From positions 1 to 64,000 of the forward strand of contig CAVXIC010000027.1 in NCBI GenBank assembly GCA_963761755.1: a DNA stretch of 64,000 nucleotides. The letters run 5' to 3'. This DNA is from CAJXVA01 sp963761755. GTDB taxonomy: Bacteria > Myxococcota_A > Polyangia > Nannocystales > Nannocystaceae. Below the pieces are notes generated by a model. That model made no database searches. It saw only the letters and a list, made by a program, of their open reading frames with translations, and was not told the origin of the DNA. The position numbers and the translations under genes are program-made. Below, in pieces: positions 1-8,925 of the stretch; position 1 is the first letter of the stretch; every line of letters starts with the position of its first letter.

Positions 1-17
1 CGTGGCGAAAAGCATGC

Positions 18-1724
18 TCAGGACGAGCAGCTGTAGTGGGACACGCCTCCGGCGTTGAAGAACTCCGCCGGCGCGAGCCGGTCGTACTGGTCTTGGATGT
101 CCCCGGACTGCTCGTCGTACGGACGACCGAGCACGTCCTGCAGCTCGTGCACCAAGCGGTAGTCGCCCTGCGCGGCCTGCTGGTAGGCGGGAACGACCAG
201 CCACTCCCGCCATGTGTACTTGGGGTTGGCCTGCTTCATCCGTTCGGAGATCTCGGAGGGGTCCCCGCTGCTGTGCAGAGCGTCGCGCCAGCGCAGCAGC
301 CACGCTTGCCATCGCTCTTCGAGCGGCTTCGAAGGCTCAGCGTAGAAGCTCTTCTTCAGGGGGGCGATGTCGCCGGGGATCTGGGAGAGCGCGCGGAAGA
401 AGATCGTGTAGTCGACCTTCGTCGCGACCATGAGCTGCAAGAGCGGCTTCACCAGCGCCGCCTGGTGTTCGGACGAGCCGAGCTTCGCGGACCACATGTC
501 ATCGAGGCGCGTCACCATCTGCGCTGCGAAGCCGCGCCGCACTTCATCGAGGCTCGCGCGTGCTTCAGGCTCATCTTCGAGGAGCGGCGCCAGGGCCGAG
601 CAGAAGCTGTGATAATTCGCCTCGGCCGCGGCGGGCTGGTTGAAGAACGAGAAGTGCTCGGCGCCGCCGATCCACGGCTGAAACGCCGGGTCGAAGCGCT
701 CACAGAATCCGAAGGGCCCGTAGTCGAGGGTGAAACCACCCGCCGCGCAGTTGTCGCTGTTGAAGTTGCCCTGGCAGTACCCAACGCGAAGCCAGTGGGC
801 CACCAGCGAGGTGAGGCGCGTCCGGAATGCCTTGGCCAACTCCACCAGCTGGGCAGCAAACGAAAGCGCCGGATCGATGTCGGAGGCGTACTCGCGCTCG
901 ATCAGGTGAGCCACGATCATGCGCAACTCTTCGAGGGCACGCGGATGGGCGTTACTCCGCGCACGACGAGCGAACAACTCGAGTTGTCCCACGCGCAGAA
1001 AGGACGGCGCCACGCGGGTCGAGATGGCGACGGGATTGTCGACGAGGACATCGGGCTCGCGACCGCGCGAGTGCTCCGAGTACCAAGGCCGAGCAACGGT
1101 CTCGGACTTCGAGACATACAGCGTCAGCGAGCGCGACGTGGGAACGCCCAGGGCGTGCATGTGCTCTTGTGCGAGAAACTCGCGCACGCTGGAGCGCAGG
1201 ACGGCGCGTCCGTCACCCCCACGACAGTAGGGCGTGGGGCCGGCCCCCTTCAGCTGCATCTCCCAGCGGTGACCCTCCAGCACGCCTTCGAACACGGAGA
1301 TCGCGCGACCATCGCCATACCCATTGCCCGTGCCGAACGGGCACTGTTGCACGTACTCGTTGCCATAGATCGACAGGGCATAGCCCGTCGCCCAGCCCAC
1401 CCGTCGCATCGGCTCAGGGGCCACCGACAAATCGCCCGAGAAAACCCGAGCAAACGTGTCGTCGTGCACGAGGTCGTCGTCGAGCCCGAGCTCTCGAAAG
1501 AGCGTGCGGCTGTGGGCGACATACTCGAGGTCGGGAAGCGGTGTCGGCTTCACCGGGACGAAATGACCCGCGAAGACCTGCCTCGGGTCATGGTCGACGC
1601 CGTCTGCGGTGGCATCCGGATCCGCGTGCAGGGACTTCATCAGCGAATAGTCCGCCGACCTTGCGAATGCGTCGAAGGTGGAGCTGGACGGAGAGGATTT
1701 GGCGGGGGAACCCAGATCGGACAT
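18..1724 (-). CDS. selO: Protein adenylyltransferase SelO (YdiU family pseudokinase)
   Basis: The 568-residue product matches the SelO/YdiU family, which has a protein-kinase fold with inverted ATP binding and transfers AMP to Ser/Thr/Tyr of target proteins. Visible family signatures are the WEMQLKGAG segment (Lys159 as the likely nucleotide-binding Lys), the GRAVLRSSVREFL segment after it, and GNFNSDN...DYGPFGF, which carries the Asn and Asp metal ligands. The protein ends in Cys-Ser-Ser; in animal SelO the antepenultimate residue is selenocysteine, so this is the Cys form. The ORF is open for 18 more codons, but the ATG at 1724 is preferred because the extra residues are not family-like. 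The length fits a long SelO. The gene stands alone, reading away from the next gene. Confidence 0.93.
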   Translation of the reverse strand: MSDLGSPAKSSPSSSTFDAFARSADYSLMKSLHADPDATADGVDHDPRQVFAGHFVPVKPTPLPDLEYVAHSRTLFRELGLDDDLVHDDTFARVFSGDLSVAPEPMRRVGWATGYALSIYGNEYVQQCPFGTGNGYGDGRAISVFEGVLEGHRWEMQLKGAGPTPYCRGGDGRAVLRSSVREFLAQEHMHALGVPTSRSLTLYVSKSETVARPWYSEHSRGREPDVLVDNPVAISTRVAPSFLRVGQLELFARRARSNAHPRALEELRMIVAHLIEREYASDIDPALSFAAQLVELAKAFRTRLTSLVAHWLRVGYCQGNFNSDNCAAGGFTLDYGPFGFCERFDPAFQPWIGGAEHFSFFNQPAAAEANYHSFCSALAPLLEDEPEARASLDEVRRGFAAQMVTRLDDMWSAKLGSSEHQAALVKPLLQLMVATKVDYTIFFRALSQIPGDIAPLKKSFYAEPSKPLEERWQAWLLRWRDALHSSGDPSEISERMKQANPKYTWREWLVVPAYQQAAQGDYRLVHELQDVLGRPYDEQSGDIQDQYDRLAPAEFFNAGGVSHYSCSS

Positions 1725-2066
1725 TGCGGCTGACGACGCGCTCGGGAAAAAATGGCGTCTCATGCGAGGGTGGCACACCGCCGAGGCGCCTGCCGCAGCT
1801 GCCCGCGGTTGCGGTCTGTGCTGCTCGTCCGCGGCTTGAGGATCGCGACGCCCACCGCGCGCTCGGGAAAGCTGATGCTGGTGACCGGGGGGCGCTGGTC
1901 CGAGCCGTGCGTTCCTCCAGCGGCCGGGGCGCTCTCGATTTCTATTCGTGTTTCTCCTCGCGCCCTGTCGCGTGCGGTGATGAACTGTCCCTTACGGGCA
2001 TGACCTGCCCCTCCGCCGCCCAAATCCTTGCCCAGCCCCCCGCGACCTCCTACGTTGCGCGCTTCG

Positions 2067-2702
2067 ATGCTGTCGCAGCTGCACGAGGTGCTCGTCGCCA
2101 TGGTCCGCGAGAGCGAAGGCCTAGCCCGCGCCATCGCGCAGTGGGCCACCGGACACCCCCTCCCGGACGACGTCATCGGCCCCGACCTCGTGCCGATCGT
2201 CGTCGACCGGAAGGAGGCCGAACGACTGCCCGCGCTCTCCGTCCTCTCCGTCATCGCGCACGGCAAGACCGCCCGGGCCCTGGACGTCGGCCGCGCCGCG
2301 CTGCACGCCACCGACACCCTCGACGAGTCCGACAGCACGCTGTACGCTGATCTCATCCTCCACCACCTCGACGCTGCCGCCCGGCAGGCCTTGGAGCGCG
2401 AACGCATGGCCCTGAAGCTGAAGAACGAGTACGAGTACCAGAGCCCAACCTTCCGGCGGATCCTTGCCGAGGGCAAAGCCCGCGGGATTCGAGAGGGGAA
2501 GCTCGAGGGGAAGCTCGAGGGGAAGCTCGAGGGGAAGCTCGAGGGGAAGCTCGAGGCCTTGGAGGTCCTCCTACGCGCGCGCGGTTTCAACCTCGACGAC
2601 GCCAGCCGGATCCGGCTGCAGGCGTGGGACGCGAACGAGCTGGATGCGCTCGTCGTTCGGGCCACGACCATCGAGAGCCTCGACGAGCTCTTTGGCGACT
2701 GA
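2067..2702 (+). pseudogene. Rpn/PD-(D/E)XK-transposase-like protein missing its nuclease core
   Basis: The 211-residue product starts LHEVLVAMVRESEGLA, like the N-terminus of a large actinobacterial/myxobacterial family related to Rpn PD-(D/E)XK nucleases. It then jumps directly to the family's middle-to-C-terminal part (QWATGHPL, ALSVLSVIAHG, LYADLILHHLDAAARQAL, YEYQSPTFRRILAEGKARG). The roughly 80-100 residues that normally lie between, holding the catalytic Asp/Glu/Lys, are absent, so the gene looks like an in-frame internal deletion. It ends in the usual charged EGKLEGKLEG coiled tail plus a short C-terminal helix. The open frame also extends 13 codons upstream to a TTG; ATG 2067 fits the family start. 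The family assignment comes from recall of its pattern, not from an alignment. Confidence 0.6.
2495..2554 (+). repeat. Five tandem 12-bp units encoding GKLE repeats
   Basis: Five perfect copies of GGGGAAGCTCGA lie inside the preceding gene and encode a Gly-Lys-Leu-Glu tetrapeptide repeat. This charged helical linker is typical for the family. A perfect nucleotide repeat implies recent slippage expansion, so copy number may vary between strains. Confidence 0.9.
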
Positions 2703-2712
2703 ACGATTCGCC

Positions 2713-2916
2713 TCAACGCCGACGTCGATACGGACTCGTCTTGCCCCGCCAATGCCAACGGCAAAGAGAACCAGCTTCAGGAGACTTGGCCAGACCGATC
2801 GCCAATCGGAGGATCCGTGGGCCCTGCGCAAGGAGCTCTCGCGCGCGCTCTTCCTCGCCGTTCGAGAACAGACAGATGACCGAGCCATCGGGCCGACGCT
2901 GGTAGTACGAGTCCAT
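2713..2916 (-). CDS. Small basic hypothetical protein, 67 aa
   Basis: A 67-codon frame starts 8 bp after the stop of the helicase gene on the same strand. An AGGTGA ribosome-binding-like sequence lies about 5 nt before the ATG at 2916. The product starts MDSYYQRRPDGSVICLF, contains an amphipathic helix (EEERARELLAQGPRILRLAI) and ends in a basic tail. I do not recognise it. The short spacing suggests co-transcription with the helicase. Its gene status rests on position and Shine-Dalgarno only, and it could be chance. Confidence 0.45.
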   Translation of the reverse strand: MDSYYQRRPDGSVICLFSNGEEERARELLAQGPRILRLAIGLAKSPEAGSLCRWHWRGKTSPYRRRR

Positions 2917-2924
2917 GGCTTCAC

Positions 2925-5900
2925 CTACCCCCCGGCGACCTTCGTCTCCTGAAACCACCACGCGGGCATCGGCGCGTCCAGCTCCCAATCCACGCGCATC
3001 GGCTTGGCCCCAGTGTGCCCGCCATATGTGCACAGGCCCAGGCACAGATACGGCAGAGTGTGTCCGCGTGAGTCCTTTCGGCGCTGCCGCACGAACAGTA
3101 GGACCTTCTGCTCTGCCCCGGCCTTTGCCGCCAGGTATCTCCGACCCGCGGGTGTCTCGGGGTGCGCGGCGCTCTGGGTCTCCCACCGGAAGCGGGTCCG
3201 GGTGATCGGGAAGTCGTTGTACAGTGTGCTCGGCGAGTAGTGCTTTTCGCTCTTCTCCAGCTCCACGAACAGCAGCTCGGTCCTCCGCGACTTCACGTCG
3301 TGGATTCCCGACTGCGTGCGCAACACCCCGCCGTTCTTGTTGCGCTCGTCGAACGCCGCGAAGATCTCGTCTCGCGAGTACGTCCCGTGCAGCCGAAGCG
3401 GGACGTCGTCCAGCGGCGCCGCCATCGGCTCGAAGAGGTGTCGGCTGCGGTCTCGAAGGAGGCGCAGCAGCGACAGCAACTCCTCGCGAAGCCAGGCCCG
3501 CTTCCAAAGCGCCTCCCAGAACGTCCCGAGGTCGTCGAACGATTTCCGCATCTGCCCCAGCGCCACGTACAGCAACCGCTGGTAGGCATCCGAAGCAGCT
3601 CCCGGCGGTGGATTCGCGACGTCGAGCATGCCCGCAAAGCGCTCGAGCCTGTCGTCGTCGATGTGCAGCATGCGGGACAGCGCTCGCTCGACGACCGTCT
3701 CCCACGGGTCCGCAGGCTCCCCATGCAGCCCAGCCCGGCGCCGCAGTGACGTCCAGCAGCACGCCTTCGCGTAGAGGTCCTCCAGGTCGGTGCCGGTTCG
3801 CGTGATGAACTGCTCCAGCGTGGGCTCCCCATCCACCGCCATGGCGCGCAACTCCTGGGCGAGGGCCTGCTGCTTGCCGCCGACGACCTTGCGGACGTTG
3901 TCGAGCACCGCACCCTGGGCGATCGCGTCGAGGTGGATGAAGCAGCCTGCCGGTAGCGCAGGGAAGCCGTCCTGTACGTGCCGCTCGAGCTCGCGCCGGG
4001 TGCCGCCTACGATGGCCCGGTAGCGGGCGTCGAAGCGGAAGTTCTTGTGCGCGTGCCCGATGAAGTCGAGCACGGTGCACACCTCCTTGCCCTCGGCATG
4101 CCGCAGCCCCCGGCCAAGCTGCTGCAGGAACACCGTCGCGCTCTCCGTCGGCCGCAGGAACAGGATCGTATCCACCCGCGGGACATCGACCCCCTCGTTG
4201 AACAGGTCGACCGTGAACACCATCTGCACTTCGCCGGCGTCCAGCGCCCGCAGTACGGCGTCGCGCTCCGCCGACGAAGACCTTCCCGAAACCATCCGCG
4301 CCGCGATTCCTCGGCGTTCGAATTGCTCGGTCATGAACCTTGCGTGGGCCAGGTCGACGCAGAACCCCAGCCCGCGCATCGTCGAGATGTCGCCAACCTT
4401 CTGCTGCGTCTCCTGCAGCACCCGAAGGGCGAATAGGTGGTCGCCCGTGTACACATTGCTCAGGGTGCTGGGGTCGTAGCGCCCGCGTGACCACTTCACC
4501 CCGCGAAGGTCCGGCGCATTGCCGATGCCGAAGTACTGGAAGGGGCACAGCAGCGACTGGTCCAGCGCTTCCCACAGGCGGATCTCCGAGGCGATGCGTC
4601 CGTCGAACCACTCCAACACGCTCTGCCCGTCGGCGCGCTCGGGCGTTGCCGTCAGCCCCACCAGAACGCGCGGCGTCAGCTTCTGCAGCAGGCGGTCGTA
4701 GGACGCGGCGGCGGCGTGGTGGAACTCGTCCACGATGACCACGTCGAACGCATCCGGTGCGAGGGCGTCGATGCGCTCGGGCGTGAGCGACTGAACGTTG
4801 GCGAAGACGTGCTTCCACTCGTCGGGGACCTGCCCATCCCCGAGTCGCTCGCCGAAGCCTCCATCGCGGAGCGCCACCTGAAACGTCCGGTGGCTCTGCT
4901 CGAGGATTTCTCGGCGGTGGGCGACGAACAGCAGCCGCGCGCGGGGCAGCTGCGCGCGGAGGCGTCGGTAGTCGAGCGCCGCGACCACCGTCTTGCCCGT
5001 GCCCGTCGCCGCGACCACGAGGTTGCGCCAGTGCCCCGCCTCGCGCTCCGCCGCGAGCTCGTCGAGGATGCGCGCCTGGTGGGACTTCGGCTCGATGTCG
5101 AACCGCAGGAAGGGCGCCGCCCGTTCCCGCCGCTCTTCGCGGATCGCATCGGCGAAGGTGTCCGCGTCGTACGCTCGAAAGCTCCCGTCGGTCCAGTACT
5201 GCTCGAACGCCGTCGCGAAGCGCTGCAAGATGCCTGGGTTGTCCGCCTGGGCCAGACGCACGTTCCACTCCAGCCCGTCCACCACCGCGGCCGCCGAGAG
5301 GTTCGACGACCCCACGAACGCCGTCGAGAACCCCGAGTCACGATGCATCAGCCAGGCCTTCGCGTGCAGTCGCGTGTGGCTGCGGTCGTACGACACCCGA
5401 ACGTCCGCGCCCATCTTCAGCAGCGCCTCCACGGCGCGTGGCTGCGTCGCGCCCATGTACGTCGTGGTCAGCACCCGCACCGACCCCGGTCGGCGCTCCA
5501 GGTGACCGCGAAGCACGTCCTCGATGATTCGCAGCCCGCTCCACTTCACGAAGGAACACAGCAGGTCCACCCGATCCGCCGACTCGAGCTCCAGCCGCAG
5601 CTGTCGCCCCAGGCTGAGGCCATGCTTCCCGCCGAGCAGCAGGTCGCTCGACCGCAGTGAAATCGCCGGCCTCTGCGGCGAGCGCGGTTGTGCGGGTGCT
5701 TCCGCCGCCTCCAGCACCGCCGCCAGCCGCTGCGGCGGTGCTGGGATCGTGTCGGTGGCGTCCGTCCCACTGGCGGGGACCGCCGACAAGAGCTCGAGCA
5801 CTCCGTTCGCGAGCGCGACCTGTCCCGCCAGCTTGTCCTCCGGCCTCTCCCCGCGGACCGCTCGCAACGCCCCGCGGAGTCGAGTCGCGACAGCGACCAC

Positions 5901-6029
5901 GAGGTGATCATGCGCATCGTCGAGGCCCAGGGGTAGGACCTCCGCCAGGTCTGACTCGAGGGTGCCGAGCGCAGCCTGCAGCGCGCGGTCGACCAGCTTG
6001 TCGTAGAGGCCTGGAGGCAGTCGCGGCAC
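2925..6029 (-). CDS. PLD-domain SF2 helicase with C-terminal DUF3427
   Basis: The 1034-residue protein has three parts. Residues about 130-280 form a phospholipase D-like domain with one HxK motif (His222, Lys224) and GSSN downstream (240-243). Residues about 305-680 form an SF2 helicase with Walker A ATGTGKT (341-347), DEFH box (434-437), GLTATPE and motif VI QLGRGLR (about 637-643). The remainder matches DUF3427-type C-termini. The GTG at 6029 is the start because an in-frame TGA lies six codons upstream. Such proteins are predicted nucleic-acid processing enzymes and often sit in mobile or defence-rich regions; the defence role is inference. The HKD Asp is not at its usual spacing. A possible 67-aa follower gene comes next. 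Confidence 0.9.
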   Translation of the reverse strand: MPRLPPGLYDKLVDRALQAALGTLESDLAEVLPLGLDDAHDHLVVAVATRLRGALRAVRGERPEDKLAGQVALANGVLELLSAVPASGTDATDTIPAPPQRLAAVLEAAEAPAQPRSPQRPAISLRSSDLLLGGKHGLSLGRQLRLELESADRVDLLCSFVKWSGLRIIEDVLRGHLERRPGSVRVLTTTYMGATQPRAVEALLKMGADVRVSYDRSHTRLHAKAWLMHRDSGFSTAFVGSSNLSAAAVVDGLEWNVRLAQADNPGILQRFATAFEQYWTDGSFRAYDADTFADAIREERRERAAPFLRFDIEPKSHQARILDELAAEREAGHWRNLVVAATGTGKTVVAALDYRRLRAQLPRARLLFVAHRREILEQSHRTFQVALRDGGFGERLGDGQVPDEWKHVFANVQSLTPERIDALAPDAFDVVIVDEFHHAAAASYDRLLQKLTPRVLVGLTATPERADGQSVLEWFDGRIASEIRLWEALDQSLLCPFQYFGIGNAPDLRGVKWSRGRYDPSTLSNVYTGDHLFALRVLQETQQKVGDISTMRGLGFCVDLAHARFMTEQFERRGIAARMVSGRSSSAERDAVLRALDAGEVQMVFTVDLFNEGVDVPRVDTILFLRPTESATVFLQQLGRGLRHAEGKEVCTVLDFIGHAHKNFRFDARYRAIVGGTRRELERHVQDGFPALPAGCFIHLDAIAQGAVLDNVRKVVGGKQQALAQELRAMAVDGEPTLEQFITRTGTDLEDLYAKACCWTSLRRRAGLHGEPADPWETVVERALSRMLHIDDDRLERFAGMLDVANPPPGAASDAYQRLLYVALGQMRKSFDDLGTFWEALWKRAWLREELLSLLRLLRDRSRHLFEPMAAPLDDVPLRLHGTYSRDEIFAAFDERNKNGGVLRTQSGIHDVKSRRTELLFVELEKSEKHYSPSTLYNDFPITRTRFRWETQSAAHPETPAGRRYLAAKAGAEQKVLLFVRQRRKDSRGHTLPYLCLGLCTYGGHTGAKPMRVDWELDAPMPAWWFQETKVAGG

Positions 6030-6277
6030 GCAGGCCGCAGTTTCTCACGGGTCGCCCGACTGACGTGATTGGTGTGCGCTCCACCACGACGATGTGCCTT
6101 CGCCGGCCACGGTGTCCGGATATGCAACACGGTGTAGGCTCGAAGTGCACATTTTCAACTGCGATGGCTGCGCATCGCAGAGGCCGTATCCGGCAGGTAA
6201 ACGCAATTCAGCGCCCGTTCACCCTATTGTTCGTGATTGCGAGCGAAGTTGCTCATTCTGATTAATTTGTGAGGTGC

Positions 6278-8209
6278 ATGGGTGTGAAGAACCTTGGGTT
6301 TTTGGGACTCCTTTCTGCGTCGATGGTGTCCGTCGGATGCGGCGACACGTCGGGCGCTCGAGACGACGATGACTCGGGCGGCATCGAGGTGACGGAAACC
6401 GAGGGCACGTCGATGACGACGACCGACGGGAGTGGGTCGAGCTCGACGACGACCGACACCGACACCGACACGGGGGGCGAAGAGGGAGATGTGTGCGGCG
6501 ACGGTGAGCGCGGAGCGACCGAGTCCTGCGACGATGGCAACATCGAGGTCGGCGACGGTTGCGACGAGACCTGCACGGTCGAGCCGGACTTCCGCTGTCC
6601 GGTCCCCAACGTGCCGTGCGTCCCGATCGTGTGCGGCGACGGGAAGGTGGAGTCGCCCGAGATGTGCGACGACGGCAACGCCGCCGGAGGCGACGGCTGC
6701 GACGAGTCATGCGGGCTCGAGGCTGGCTATGCCTGCATCCTTCCGGGGACCCTTTGTCAGGCCGCCGAGTGCGGGGACGGAATGGTCGCCGGATTCGAAG
6801 TGTGCGACGACGGCAACGTCGACGTCGGGGATGGCTGCGACGCCGGGTGCAAGCTGGAACCGGGTTTCTACTGCCCCGACGAGGGGATGCCCTGCGAGGC
6901 GACGGTGTGCGGAGATGGCCAGGCGCAAGGCCTGGAGAACTGCGACGACGGGAACCTGCTGCCCTACGACGGCTGCACGCCGCTGTGCACCAACGAGCCC
7001 AACTGCTCGGGTGGAGAATGCGAAGCCATCTGCGGGGACGGCATCATCCTTCCAGGCACTGCCGAAGAGTGCGACGATGGGAACAACTTCAGCAACGACG
7101 GCTGCTCTTCGACCTGCGAGGTCGAGGAAGGCTTCGAGTGCGTCCTCCAGGACGTCGAGCTGCCCGAGACGCTCCGGCTGCCGATCCTGTTTCGTGACGT
7201 CCGGGGCTACAACCACCCCGCCGATCCCAGGCACATCGACTTCAACAACGGCAGCGGCTCTGGGATCACCTTCAACATGGTGGAGCCGGACCTTCCCGCC
7301 GACCGACGGCCCATCGCCAACCCGGCCTTCGTGCCCAACGCCGCCTCCTACCACTCGGCCGCGTCCTTCTTCGAGTGGTATCGTGACACGCCCGGGACGA
7401 ACCTCCCCGTCGTCGATTGGCTCGACCTGCCTCAGACGGGCGGCGGGGCCTATGAGTTCGACAGCAACGCGTTCTTCCCGATCGACGACCGGGGCTATGC
7501 CGATCCCGCATCGGCCGATCCCGAGATCCTCTTCAACGACCACAACTTCAACTTCACGTCCGAGGTCCGGTACTGGTTCGAGTTCGCGGGCACCGAGGAA
7601 CTTGCGTTCCGGGGGGATGATGACGTGTGGGTCTTCGTGGACGGGCACCTGTGTCTCGACATCGGTGGCCTGCATGGCGCGGTCGGTGCAACGATGAACC
7701 TTGGAGATCCGACGGCGGAAGCCAACGCCACCCAGCGCGCGATCGTCCAGGAATGCGTGGACCGCCTGGAAGTCGGCCGGGTCTACGAGCTGGCGGTGTT
7801 CCACGCCGAGCGGCACACGACGCAGTCCAACTTTCGGCTGACGCTCTCGGGCTTCGTGACCCAGACCTCCGAGTGTGACTGGGTGTGCGGTGACGGGATC
7901 GTGACCCCCTTCGAGGTGTGCGATGACGGGACCGAGAACAACACCGGAGACTTCGGAATGTGCAACTCCGACTGCCTCGGGGTGGGACCGTATTGCGGCG
8001 ACGGGATCGAAGATCCCGAGTTCGAAGCGTGCGACCTCGGACCCCTCAACGTGGGGAGCTATGAGGGATGCAACGTCGACTGCACGCTCGGCCCCTACTG
8101 CGGCGACGGTGTTCGCGACGCGGACCAAGAGGAGTGCGACGCCGGTGACGACAACGGCAAAGCCGGGAGCGGATGCCGCAACAACTGCACGCTCGCGCCG
8201 ATCGGCTGA
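6278..8209 (+). CDS. Fibro-slime domain lipoprotein with Cys-rich DUF4215 repeats
   Basis: The 643-residue protein has a lipoprotein leader ending SMVSVGC (Cys21), then a Thr/Ser/Asp/Gly linker. Five or more Cys-rich repeats of the type VCGDGxxxxxESCDDGN...GDGCDxxC follow (DUF4215, 'myxococcus cysteine-rich repeat'). Next is a fibro-slime/PA14-like domain (about residues 295-520), seen as FRDVRGYNHPADPRHIDF, WFEFAGTEELAFRGDDDVWVF and DGHLCLDIGGLHG. Three more CxDG repeats close the C-terminus. Known family members are surface or extracellular proteins of gliding predatory bacteria. GTG 6269 and GTG 6284 are alternative starts. The 240-bp region upstream is AT-rich near the gene and probably holds its promoter. 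Confidence 0.88.
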   Translation: MGVKNLGFLGLLSASMVSVGCGDTSGARDDDDSGGIEVTETEGTSMTTTDGSGSSSTTTDTDTDTGGEEGDVCGDGERGATESCDDGNIEVGDGCDETCTVEPDFRCPVPNVPCVPIVCGDGKVESPEMCDDGNAAGGDGCDESCGLEAGYACILPGTLCQAAECGDGMVAGFEVCDDGNVDVGDGCDAGCKLEPGFYCPDEGMPCEATVCGDGQAQGLENCDDGNLLPYDGCTPLCTNEPNCSGGECEAICGDGIILPGTAEECDDGNNFSNDGCSSTCEVEEGFECVLQDVELPETLRLPILFRDVRGYNHPADPRHIDFNNGSGSGITFNMVEPDLPADRRPIANPAFVPNAASYHSAASFFEWYRDTPGTNLPVVDWLDLPQTGGGAYEFDSNAFFPIDDRGYADPASADPEILFNDHNFNFTSEVRYWFEFAGTEELAFRGDDDVWVFVDGHLCLDIGGLHGAVGATMNLGDPTAEANATQRAIVQECVDRLEVGRVYELAVFHAERHTTQSNFRLTLSGFVTQTSECDWVCGDGIVTPFEVCDDGTENNTGDFGMCNSDCLGVGPYCGDGIEDPEFEACDLGPLNVGSYEGCNVDCTLGPYCGDGVRDADQEECDAGDDNGKAGSGCRNNCTLAPIG

Positions 8210-8316
8210 CGTCTCTCGCGCGCGCAGGGCGCAGCGCGCCGTACCAGTGCGGGACACTCGTCGGCGCGCATCCTTCCCCCTCCCGTCTTGGCTGGGGGCT
8301 TGCTTCAAGCGGGGTC

Positions 8317-8658
8317 ATGGCAAGCCGAGTTTCAGCACGTCGACGTCGCCGCGCGTCAGGGCACGAGGAGTTGGCCCCACCCATCGACCTCCTCTCCCAT
8401 CGGTGCCGCCTGCTCCGCCGGCGTGGTGAGCACCGCAAGGCGGTCCAGGCGTTGCGTGATCTCGTGGCCCGGGATGGATCGGCGGCGGCCTGGGTCCGGC
8501 TCGGGGTTCAGCTCGGCCATCTCATGAAGTTCGACGCGGCCATTGACGCCCTTGCGCAGGGTCGATTCTTGCACCGACGCGCCGGTCACCGCAGGCGCGC
8601 CGACGTGGTGGATGGGCTGATTGCACGGGCCCGGGAAGACCGATGCGCCGCCGCGTGA
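8317..8658 (+). CDS. Small TPR-like cytoplasmic protein, 113 aa
   Basis: The product has a basic N-terminus followed by two helix-turn-helix units (LLSHRCRLLRRRGEHRKAVQALRDL and WVRLGVQLGHLMKFDAAIDALAQG) with the Ala/Gly/Leu spacing of tetratricopeptide repeats. There is no signal peptide. Short proteins of this pattern recur in myxobacterial genomes, but their function is unknown. The frame is open further upstream, but the ATG at 8317 fits the family start. A strong hairpin lies 18 bp after the stop. Confidence 0.65.
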   Translation: MASRVSARRRRRASGHEELAPPIDLLSHRCRLLRRRGEHRKAVQALRDLVARDGSAAAWVRLGVQLGHLMKFDAAIDALAQGRFLHRRAGHRRRADVVDGLIARAREDRCAAA

Positions 8659-8675
8659 GAGGTTCAACCAAAGGA

Positions 8676-8702
8676 GAAGCCCCGGGGGACGACCGGGGCT
8701 TC
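8676..8702. terminator. Bidirectional hairpin terminator
   Basis: A perfect 10-bp stem (GAAGCCCCGG / CCGGGGCTTC) with a 7-nt loop lies between two convergent reading frames. Reading on the minus strand, the stem is followed by a T-richer stretch (TCCTTTGGTT), so it should end the minus-strand transcript best. It sits 18 bp after the small TPR gene and 29 bp after the 35-codon ORF. Confidence 0.75.
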
Positions 8703-8730
8703 GGAGAGAATCGGGGACGACGACGAGCGT

Positions 8731-8838
8731 TCAGCCCTCCAGCCGACGGCTGAGGACACCTGCGGTCGCAGGGGGTGCGTAGCCGAACAGGGTGGCAAGG
8801 GCGTTGAAAAGCCGGGAGATCGTGTTTTCCTGAGTCAT
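8731..8838 (-). CDS. 35-codon ORF, possible small peptide gene
   Basis: The peptide reads MTQENTISRLFNALATLF then GYAPPATAGVLSRRLEG. It has a hydrophobic/amphipathic N-terminal half and a Pro/Ala hinge before a basic end. A GAGG sequence lies about 9-12 nt before the ATG. A strong hairpin terminator sits just beyond the stop, in the orientation that suits this strand. I know no homologue. It could be a small membrane-active or regulatory peptide, or a peptide precursor; no modification enzymes are adjacent. Confidence 0.45.
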   Translation of the reverse strand: MTQENTISRLFNALATLFGYAPPATAGVLSRRLEG

Positions 8839-8925
8839 CGTCGTCTAGCCTCGCCATGGAAGTACCCACGGGGCGCAGATCGATTGCGACGCGATTGAAG
8901 AAAAGAATCTCGGCCGGGCAGGGCG

